A stretch of DNA of 16,796 nucleotides from Triparma columacea (taxonomy: Eukaryota; Sar; Bolidophyceae; Parmales; Triparmaceae): NCBI GenBank assembly GCA_030267965.1, contig BRYA01000060.1, forward strand, positions 23,208-40,003. Direction: 5' to 3'. A program made the translations under genes and the position numbers. Below the pieces are notes generated by a model. It made no database searches and was not told the origin of the DNA. It saw nothing but the letters and a program-made list of their open reading frames with translations. Of the stretch, positions 1-7,980 are shown in pieces; the first letter of the stretch is position 1; every line of letters begins with the position of its first letter.

Positions 1-32
<32 letters not shown>

Positions 33-160
33 TCCGCCAACTTCTCCCCCCCCCATCTGAACCCCCTTCCCTCCCTCCCTCCCTCCGTCTCTCACACCTC
101 CTTCCTCCTCCTTCCTTCCCCCTCCCCCAAATCGCCCCACCGCCCTTCCCCCTCCCCCTA
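1..160. repeat. C31 homopolymer and C/T-rich low-complexity left end
   Basis: The window opens with 31 consecutive C residues. A strongly pyrimidine-biased tract follows to about position 160, with CCCT repeats at 66-85. No coding signal was recognised on either strand. A long C run at the very edge could be a real microsatellite or could mark a contig end that failed to assemble. Confidence 0.8.
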
Positions 161-839
161 CTCCGCGATCTCGTTCAACCCGCCCCTCGCCCACCTTGCA
201 GCCGAGAGGCGCAGAACATGAAGCGTTCGGGTTGAGAAAGGTAGGTTAGGGTGTGCTGAACTCCCGAGTAAGTATGTCCCCCCGGACCGCAAGAAGAGGA
301 GAGAATGGAGAGCCACTAGGAGCAACACAAAGCAATTTCTTTTTCTTTTTTTAAGTCGCCCCCCCCCCAGAGCCCCCAGAGCGAAACCAAACCCCCTCAT
401 CCCCATAATGACTTGTCAATTTGGGGTGGGAACCAAGTCCAAAAGGGACTGCCGTTTGATTGGGACACGTTGATCGTTCCATCGCGGTTCGTTGTTGAGG
501 GGCCGTCATGCTTATAAAGCATGATTTAAGCCCCCTCAACAACGCCAAGGGGGGACCCCATGTCAAATTTTTTTGCCCAAGGATGTCCAATTGCCGTTTC
601 AAGGGCCTCACGAGGCAGACATTGCGACATAGAGCCCCGAAGAACGTAAGTCAACAAAAAAAACGCTAAATTGCATCAAAATTCAACTTCAAATCCACCT
701 CCTTTGTGTCGTGTCATCGTGGAAGTTCGAACGCAAATATAATCACGCTCTGTCAACCACCTTGTCGTAATCGTGATTGTAGACGTCGGCGTCTAATCAG
801 TGCCGGAAAGCATCGGACCGAGGATATTCCAAGTGCGCA
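161..839. other. Region without a recognised gene
   Basis: About 680 bases with no convincing gene. The only structured element is the hairpin at 491-543. A 34-residue minus-strand frame (ATG at 630, stop at 526-528) ends inside that hairpin. It reads like ordinary protein but matches nothing I know, so it may be a remnant exon or a decayed element. The two longer minus-strand frames here (158-406 and 351-611) are low complexity and overlap each other, so I do not call them genes. Confidence 0.5.
491..543. repeat. Long imperfect hairpin (inverted repeat)
   Basis: The outer arms GTTGTTGAGGGG (491-502) and CCCCTCAACAAC (532-543) are perfectly complementary over 12 bp. The inner arms TCATGCTT (506-513) and AAGCATGA (517-524) pair over 8 bp around the 3-base loop ATA. 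The internal bulges are unequal: 3 bases on the left and 7 on the right. The structure is in non-coding sequence downstream of the ankyrin-like frame. It could be the end of a small mobile element or a structured RNA. Confidence 0.8.
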
Positions 840-1025
840 TCACACACCCCCCAAGACCTCGTTGATGTCGACTCCTTGGGCCAACAAAGCCTTGATTCCT
901 CCAAGGTCGCCGGCACTGGCAGCTTGAACCATCATGTAGGTCGACGGGACACACCTGATGATATCCCCAGCATCCTGCATTCCTTTCGATGTTTGCGAAG
1001 ACTGGAGAGAAAGGTCTGAAAGCAT
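840..1025 (-). CDS. Ankyrin-repeat-like short ORF, probably a gene fragment or first exon
   Basis: This 61-codon frame starts at an ATG at 1023-1025 and contains one half-repeat of ankyrin type: a helix-turn-helix stretch with AASAGDL, then IKALLAQGVDIN. Ankyrin repeats mediate protein-protein contacts, and one partial repeat says nothing more about role. The frame stops soon after the expected repeat boundary. No downstream ankyrin exon was found on this strand between 840 and 1, although a GGTGTG donor-like site lies near the end. The start is only 78 bp beyond the stop of the upstream protease gene, leaving little room for a promoter. It is either a first exon whose partners I could not find, or a truncated copy. 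Confidence 0.35.
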   Translation of the reverse strand: MLSDLSLQSSQTSKGMQDAGDIIRCVPSTYMMVQAASAGDLGGIKALLAQGVDINEVLGGV

Positions 1026-1103
1026 GATCGCTCAGACGAAGAAAACTTAAAATTGCTGTTGATCATGATTCTGCTTACAAAAAATGCTTTTAACAAAGAA
1101 CTT

Positions 1104-4100
1104 CTAAATCTTCCATTCCTCCCTCCTGCTGGCTAATCCTAACGGCCCCTTGATGACACCATCATCTTCACTCATATCCTGCTCATCCGCTACACCCTCT
1201 TCCTCTTCCTGCTCTTCCTCCACCCCGTCCAAACCGTGGCGTCTGTTGCTAATGTAGTCCTCGTACCCCTTGTCAGGTACGAAGGGTCTAGCGCCAATGA
1301 GATCTACGACATCGTCATGAGATATGGTCTCCTACGGCAAGCAGAAACGAGTCGCGGGAGAAGGGGTTAGATAGGGGCGGAGCAAGTCCTTCTTCACTTC
1401 GCCTATCGTATCGAACGCTCTCACCTTCAACATCAGAAGCTCGGCAACCTTCACTAATTCCTCTTTCCTTGTCGTAAGAAGCTGAAGTGTCCTCTCGTAA
1501 GCCTCATCGACCATTTCCTTGGCTTTTGCGTCCATAGCTTCAGCTGTCTTATCGGAGTAGGGGTTCCCAGCGTAGGGGTTGCTGCGATGATCAAAAGCGA
1601 AGTCGCGGAAGGGTTTGAGTTGATCGGGTTAAGAATTGTGTGACAGGGGGGGGCGAAGTGAAGTGGGTTGCGGTAGAGTTACGTAGTGACGACTGCCCTC
1701 AATTTCTCACCTGTCATCCTTGGGGAAGCTGAGCTGGCCGATACTTTCGTCCATCCCGTAGACCTGGATCATTTGGTACACCATGCCGGTGACCCTCCTG
1801 AGGTCGTCGCTGGCGCCGGTGGTCACACGGCCGAACATTATCTGCTCTGCCGCCCTGCCCGCGAGGGCCATGCACACGATGTCCGTGATCTCCTCCCTGC
1901 TCCTGAGGTAGACCTCCTTCGGCAGGTACTGCGCGAACCCTAGGGCACCGTTCGACCTAGGCACTATGGTCACCTTCATGAGGGGATCCGCGTGCTCCAG
2001 GAACCAGCCGGCAACAGCGTGACCGGCCTCGTGGTGAGCGACGATCTCCTTCTCCTTATCGCTGATGAGCTTGTTGCTCGTGAGCCCTCCAATGACCCTA
2101 TCAGAGGCCTGCTCGAAGTCTTCCATCTCGACATTGTCCGCCTTGCGCCTCGCCGCGACGATGGCAGCCTCGTTACACATGTTGGCAATGTCAGCTCCCG
2201 CCATACCAGGGGTGAGACCTGCAAGGCGACCAGCATACTCCTCGGGATCGCCCTTGGTCTTTATGTCGCGGAGGTGGACTTCGAAGATCTCCTTCCTTCC
2301 CTGGATGTCTGGTTTGTCCACGGTGATCTGCCTGTCGAACCTTCCAGGTCGTGTTAGGGCCTGGTCGAGAATGTCCACCCTGTTGGTCGCAGCGAGTACG
2401 ACGACACCAGAGGACTCCGAGAATCCGTCCATTTCAACGAGGAGCTGGTTGAGGGTGTTCTCTCTCTCGTCGTTGCCGCCGCTGAATCCTCCCTTCCCCC
2501 TCTGTCGGCCGACAGCGTCGATCTCATCTATGAAGACGATGCACGGTGCGCTTGCTCTAGCTTCCTTAAAGAGGTCCCTGACCCTGCTGGGTCCAACACC
2601 GACAAACATCTCGATGAAGTCTGACCCGGAGATGGAGAAAAACGGGACCTCAGCCTCACCGGCAACGGCCTTGGCGAGGAGGGTCTTTCCCGTTCCTGGA
2701 GGTCCGCAAAGCAGAGCCCCCTTCGGTATCTTTGCGCCTAGCTTTGAGAACCTCGTCCCGTCCTGCAGGAAGTCAACGAACTCCATAATCTCGCCCTTGG
2801 CCTCATTACAGCCCGCGACGTCCTTGAAGGTAACACTGATCTCCTCCTTCTTAATTTTTTTGGCGTTGGACTTGCCGATCTTGAAGACGTTGCCCATGCC
2901 TCCTCCTCCTCCCCCCCCGGCCATGCTCCGGGTGATGAGGAGGTAAGCACCAATGAGGAGGAAGGTGGGGGCGATCTTCATGATCTCGCTCCCCCAGCTT
3001 GTCTCGCTGACGTACTGCACGGGTATGTGCCTACCCGGAGGAATGCCGAGCGCGAGCTGCGAGTTCTCTAGCTTCCTCTCGAACGAATCTATGGAGCCGA
3101 TGTTGAAGAAGAACGTTATTTGGCCCTGCCCGCCCATGGCCTGGTTGGGGGAACCGCCACCCATGATGCGGTTGAGGGCAGTCTTGGAGTCGTCGTTGGC
3201 ACTGGCAGAGAGGTCCATTGTAGTCTGGTCGCCCCAAGCGTCGGCTCCAGTTTTCAAGTTCTCAGCCGCTTGCTGGTCTATGGGACTGGCCCTGGAATCT
3301 TTTTCGGAGGAATCCGTCACGGACTTGGACATGGCGGGGGTGGAGAGGGTGTTCCAGCTGTTGTCGTTCTTGAACGCGCCCTCTGCGCCCCTCTTCATGA
3401 TGACCTTGGCCTGTGGGGAGGGGAGGACATAATTGTTGTGTTCGTAGATTAGTAATTGTTGTGTTCGTAGATTAGAAATGGTGAGACGAGCGTGCCGGCT
3501 CCGTTCATTCACACCCCATTCACCCTTTTCTCACCTGGTTCTTGTTCATAACTACGATCCTCTCGACCTCCCCGCTTGGGAGGAGGGTGCGGAGGAAATC
3601 TGAGTAGGTTATCTCGCGGCCCTGCTGGCCGGAGCCGCCGCCCATGGTCATGCCGATGAGGGCAGTGAGACCAACGAGAGTTGCGAGCTGGGTCATTCCG
3701 TTGTCGTTACCAGGACCACCAGAGGGACCGCCGGAACCGAAGCCCTTCTTGGAGGAACCGCCGCCAATGTTGATCTTCTTTGCTGAGAGGGGCTGGGGGG
3801 GGAGATAAGGGGTGGTGGTGAGGGGTGGATGGGTCTTCATGGGTCTTCCACTTGGTGTTGTAACAAATACAGGTCAAGACCTCTAAAACTCACCTCATTC
3901 TTCTTTCCCTCACTACCAGTTTTTGCACCCTTTGCATCCTTAGGCTTAGCCGACTTCCCCGCACCCCCAGATGGTTTATAGAACTTCTCAAAGCCTGCAG
4001 TGGTGGGGAGAGGGGTGAGGGGTGAGGGTGAGGGTGTGATTATAGTTGTTGAGAGAGGAGATGGAACGCATCGTTGCACGTTGAAGACGAGAGAGCGTAA

Positions 4101-4448
4101 ACGACCGTAAATAATCACAATGAGGAACAAAATAGGTGGAGAGACAAAGGTAGATGGTGTGATAAAGGAGTCATCCTCCGAAGCACTCCATGGAGAACAA
4201 ATTTAAATCAGAACTATGAGCATTCTGCCGATAATAAGACACACACAACGTTATACGAGCCATATAAGTCGTTGATATATACACAATCACGAAAATACGA
4301 GCCAGGGGCCACAACAAAAGGAGGAGAGAGCGAGAGCACTGGCAAAACACATGCCACCTGGTGGACCATCTATCCCCCCTTTTCACTTACCCTTTGGCGC
4401 ACGGGCATTCAACAGCCGAGCGTTCAACCTTGACGCGAACTGCAACAT
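1104..4448 (-). CDS. AFG3L2: Mitochondrial m-AAA protease subunit (AFG3L2/Yta10/Yta12 type)
   Basis: A membrane-anchored ATP-dependent zinc protease of the inner mitochondrial membrane, which degrades misfolded proteins and processes precursors from the matrix side. Exons on the minus strand: 4391-4448, 3894-3994, 3535-3792, 1711-3410, 1425-1581 and 1104-1331. They give 2502 nt (833 aa plus stop), and all splice phases agree. Exon 1 encodes a 19-residue Arg/Leu-rich amphipathic start with no acidic residue, typical of a mitochondrial presequence. Splicing then gives [10 protein letters not shown], as in AFG3L2. Two membrane segments lie at about 86-103 and 282-302, with the intermembrane domain ([21 protein letters not shown]) between them. 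Walker A GPPGTGKT is at 375-382, Walker B IVFIDEID at 430-437 and the zinc site HEAGH at 599-603. The C-terminus keeps [12 protein letters not shown] and then becomes acidic. Human AFG3L2 is 797 aa, so the length fits. AFG3L2 rather than paraplegin is favoured by overall similarity, not proven. Confidence 0.96.
3430..3475. repeat. Perfect 23-bp tandem duplication in an intron
   Basis: Two identical adjacent 23-base units (3430-3452 and 3453-3475) lie in the 124-bp third intron (3411-3534) of the m-AAA protease gene. Both lie between the donor and the CCCCACAG acceptor and do not touch either site. This looks like a recent slippage or repair duplication. Confidence 0.95.
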
Positions 4449-5110
4449 GAATGCTCTACTTTTGGGAATTGAAATGAGTATTTAGATCAGCGAGAATTTG
4501 GTCTGACTCAAGTTCGGATCCAGAGTGACTTTCAAAGTTGGAAAATCTTGAAAATCTACGACAGACGGAATGAAAAAATCGTTCGGGGAGAAGATTCACT
4601 TCATAAGAGGGAACGAGGAACTTGCAACAAATTACGACTTTAGTATGGGATTTACTACTGCCTTCCAAACAGAAATGCCAGCTCAAGCAGCACCGTGCCA
4701 GGATCTACGAAAACAAATTTTTTGGCTTTGTTAACCCTAAGTCCTTCTTCCCGCACGCGAGAGATGTGCTTCGTAAAAGTTAGTTACAAAAATTAGGTCC
4801 ACAGGAGAAATGGAAATGGAAAGCCCATTTACAAAGCAGGTTCCCCTCTTCCTTTTCCACCCCTTTACCCCTATTCATTCACATTACTGCGACAATAGCC
4901 TCATAATAGACCCCCAAAGAAACCTGAAACCTCGTATTTAGTTCCAGAAACTGAATTTCTTCCCCTCCATCGATGTATTCGTCGACCTTAGACTATCCTC
5001 TCCTCTCCTCTCACTCTAGCCAGTCCCTATGCCTATCGTCTCTCCTCTCCAATCCCACTCAACGCCTTTCAAACCGTTCTCGCACCCAACTTCGTCCGTG
5101 CACCCTCAAA
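4449..5110. promoter_or_regulatory. Divergent intergenic region between protease and exosome genes
   Basis: 662 bases separate two start codons that point away from each other, so both promoters should lie here. No TATA box or other core element could be assigned. The last ~130 bases before the exosome ATG are pyrimidine-rich (repeats of CTCTC around 4995-5055), which fits a transcription start region or 5' leader. No open frame with an ATG start looked like a real gene. Confidence 0.5.
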
Positions 5111-6660
5111 ATGAGCAGGAACGAACTTTACACGAGGGCCACTGTTGAGGTTGGGGGAGGGGAGGGCGGAGGAGGGACCGGGGGAGGGACAATGTGTACC
5201 GCTACGGTTCAACCACAGATTGTTAGGGTCGATGAGAGAGGTGAGCGACGGTGGATGGTGGAGGGACGGTGTGGAGGATTCCATCCGACAGCTCGACTTC
5301 CCAAACCCCCTGCTCGTCCTCCTCACCCCCCTATCCCCCACCACAGAACCCAACTGCGGTAGCATCAGCGTAACATACAGCCCCCTTTACCCCCCCCAGA
5401 TCCCGCACCACGTCCCCTCGTCCCCCACCCTCCTTACGTCCCACCTCCAGCGTCTAACTTCCCTTATGATTGACAACGAGTGCCTCTGCATCTCCGAGGG
5501 TAACTGGTGCTTCCTCCTAAACATCGAGGTCAAGGGTTCCTCAGACAACGGGGGAATGGACGAGGCCGCCTGCAACGCCGTCGTCGCTGCCCTCGAGGGT
5601 ACCAGGCTCCCTAGGCTCGACCTCGAAGGTACCGAGGCCGTGGCGGCGATGCCACGCCACAAGAGCGGCTGGGTTGACCTACCGGTCAAGTACAGGCCGG
5701 TCGTGGTGCAGGGGGGGATATACAAGGGGGGCGTCGGGGGCTTCGGCGGGGGGACAACGGGGGTGGAAGGAGCTGGGGAGGGGAAGGTGGTGTGGGACCC
5801 GGACGGGATGGAGGGGAGCGTGGCGGAGGGGTGGATAACAATCGCTTACGAGGATTTTGGGAGGGTCGTGATGTGGGACGAGGGGGGGGTGGGGATCGGG
5901 AGGAATGGGAGGGCAAAATGGGGGGAGGAGGGGTGGGGGGTGGGCAAGGAAAGGTAAGCAAGAGGATTCGAGAGAGTGGCGCGAAGTGGTTGACCTGCAC
6001 GATCATTTTCTCTTCGCTTCGCTCCTCACCGCTCCTTGCACTAACCGTGTTCACCGGCCGTCGCTATGCTTTGCCCCCCACAGAGGGGAAGGATTCAGGA
6101 AGGCTGTAAAGGCCTGGAAGGAGTCTGAGAGGGCTATTGAGCAGGCTGCCGCTCCTCAGTCCGGCGACAAGAGGAAGGGGGGAATTTCAGTCGACGTGGA
6201 TGATGCGGAGGAGGAGGGGGAGGAGGAGAGGTACAGGAGGATGGCGCTGGACTTCAGGTGCGGACATGTGGAGGAGAGGATCAGGAGCAAGGAGGAGAAG
6301 GAGAAGGAGACGGGGGGGAAGAAGAAGGAGAAGGGGAAGGGGAAGGGGAAGGGGGTGGCGCTGAAGGACATTGTCATGAAAAAAGCGAGTGTTAAGAAGA
6401 TGGAGGTCGAGGTCGAGGAGGAGGAGGAGGAGGAAGAAGAGATTGTTGTTATGGCAACAAATGAATTTGGGTCAGTCGAGGAGGGGGAGAAGGAGGAAGA
6501 GGCGGAGAAGGTGGAGAAGGTGGAGAAGGTGGAGAAGGAGAAGGAAGAGGAGGTTCAGGAAGTTGAGGAGGTGGAGAAGGAGGAAGCCGAGCTTAGCTTG
6601 AGTATGGGCATCAAGAAGAACAAGAAGAGGAAAAAGACTGGTGGCAAGGGAAAGAAGTGA
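5111..6660 (+). CDS. RNase PH-like exosome core subunit (RRP43/EXOSC8-like) with long charged tail
   Basis: Probable subunit of the hexameric RNase PH ring of the RNA exosome, which threads RNA to the exosome nucleases for 3'-5' processing and decay in nucleus and cytoplasm. Exons: 5111-5240, 5347-5953 and 6084-6660. Introns of 106 and 130 bp have GTGAG or GTAAG donors and CACAG acceptors, giving 437 aa. The family pattern is visible: an N-terminal strand YTRATVEVG, then LCISEGNWCFLLNIEV, an Ala-rich helix ending AALEGTRLP, then VVWDPDGMEGSVAEGWITIAY and the C-terminal helix GFRKAVKAWKESERAIEQA. Order and spacing resemble RRP43/EXOSC8 most; RRP42 or RRP45 are alternatives. Residues from about 250 on add some 185 residues of Glu/Lys/Val repeats and a basic end (KKNKKRKK) that looks like a nuclear localisation signal. 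Ordinary subunits are near 280 aa, although RRP45 also has an acidic-basic tail. The N-terminus lacks the usual RPDGR motif, so the first exon may be incomplete. Confidence 0.8.
6170..6657 (+). repeat. Purine-rich low-complexity coding tract with a 9-bp repeat
   Basis: The plus strand is almost all A and G through most of the third exon of the exosome subunit. It encodes runs of Glu and Lys. Four 9-bp units lie at 6502-6537: one GCGGAGAAG followed by three GTGGAGAAG. The tract stays in frame, which argues that it is translated. Long purine tracts of this kind can form triplexes and change length by slippage. Confidence 0.85.
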
Positions 6661-6702
6661 TAACGTGAGTGTTACATCAAACAACAACAACAGTAAGCAG
6701 CT

Positions 6703-7789
6703 TTACACTTTTTCCATTCCGTCCCTGATCCACTTCAAAAGCTCTTCACCTCCCCCCTTCGAATACCACATTAACCCATTTTTCGCTTCATTTCTCTCCC
6801 CCTTGATCTCGCACCCCCCCCTCCCCACCAAACACCCCCAAATCAACTCGCATTCAAGCGCTGAGATGTAGTGGAAGCTGCGACAGTGATGCGACGAGTG
6901 AAGCCGACAGGCGAAATGTATGAGACAAAAAACTACGTCCGTGAACCACAAGCAACGCCCCCGTCTGGTAGTTCTGTAGTTCTTACCTAACGCTTGCCCT
7001 GTCGACGGTGCCCTCGTACGGCACCCCCATGGAAATAGGAACGGAGTCTACGGGGTGTTTCTTGTACGCCCAATCGTCAAAGTCGTTCGTTTGAACCCTC
7101 CCAGGCGGGAACATGTGGTACATCTCAGGACCACCATTCACGGCTGCTCGCACCCCGTGCTCAGCGAGGCAGCTGGATAACCAGGGGGACGGGTTGTTCA
7201 AAAGCCACTTTGTGGAGGGGGGGGAGCAGGACGATAAGACCAGAGCCACTGTCTCTGAGGACATAAAGTAGCCGGCCGCACCGGAGTTGAACACCTCGCC
7301 GTGGCCACCCGTTAAACGGCGGCCCTCGTAAACGTGCCTGGAGCCGGTGGAGGTGAGGGCCTTGAACCTGGAGTGGAGGTTGGAGGGGATAAGGAAGGTG
7401 TGGTCGTTGCAGAAGAAGACGAGGCCAGAACGGAGACGGATGGCGTAGGTGTAGGCGCGGATGAGAAGATCAAACGCGGTTTCGTCAGCCCGGCTCTGAA
7501 GGAAGTGGATTTTTAGGAGCGGAGAGGTGCCCCAAGTAGAGGTTATTGTGGAGCGACGCAAAGATGAGAGTTCATGAGAAAGCGCCGATGGGAGAATTAT
7601 AGCGTTCAAGGGTTCAACAGTGGAGGTGGTAGATGGCGTACGGAGGGAAGAAATAGAAGGAGTAGAAACCCCTGTAGGCGATGCATCGTCTGAATGAAGC
7701 AGATGAAACGTTGCGAAAAAATTGAAGAACATGAAGACCACAAAGAACAAGAAACACACGGGATACAACCGCCCCCTTCGGCGTGTCAT
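6703..7789 (-). CDS. GT31 family glycosyltransferase (C1GALT1-like), type II membrane protein
   Basis: A Golgi-type glycosyltransferase resembling core-1 beta-1,3-galactosyltransferases, which transfer a sugar from a nucleotide donor to a glycan acceptor. The exact donor and acceptor cannot be read from sequence. Exons are 6987-7789 and 6703-6877; the 109-bp intron (6878-6986) has a GTAAG donor and GCAG acceptor, giving 325 aa. Residues 1-8 are basic and 9-31 form a Phe-rich membrane anchor, typical of a type II Golgi enzyme. The catalytic part shows FFCNDHTFLIP (125-135), FNSGAAGY (167-174), Cys188, Cys207, and after splicing SFHYIS (268-273), the family's C-terminal motif. The metal-binding DxD position reads N128-D129-H130. 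It is somewhat shorter than animal C1GALT1, mainly in the N-terminal stem. The start is the first ATG in frame and gives the anchor directly. The gene converges on the exosome gene with 42 bp between stops. Confidence 0.85.
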
Positions 7790-7980
7790 ATGCTGGAATT
7801 TTGGAAAGCGATTTTGTCAAGGAATCCTTTTCTCCTTCTTTTTCACTCCTTCAACTTTTGACCCCGTCCTCTCAAACCCCTTCTTTAATTCCTCCCAATT
7901 CTGCACAACAACACGACAGATGAATTTCACAGGCAAAGCTTCTATCTTTATGTAATGCGTCACCTCCTCCTAATTTTTCT

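Noticed and set aside
2065..2946. Long plus-strand open frame (293 codons) opposite the m-AAA protease
   Set aside because: It is the antisense of the conserved AAA and protease domains, whose motifs are unmistakable on the minus strand.
3430..3475. Possible CRISPR-like or IS-derived repeat
   Set aside because: There are only two adjacent copies, with no spacers, inside an intron of a eukaryotic gene.
4171..4386. Minus-strand 71-residue frame with a Leu-rich stretch
   Set aside because: It lies wholly inside intron 1 of the m-AAA protease gene, and its frame does not join exon 1 or exon 2.
4456..4686. Minus-strand 76-residue frame upstream of the protease
   Set aside because: It begins with TTG rather than ATG, matches nothing and lies in the divergent promoter region.
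5686..6054. Pro-rich minus-strand frame and several Gly/Arg-rich plus frames around the exosome gene
   Set aside because: They are shadows of the G- and purine-rich coding strand. Only one frame keeps exosome motifs and consistent splice phases.
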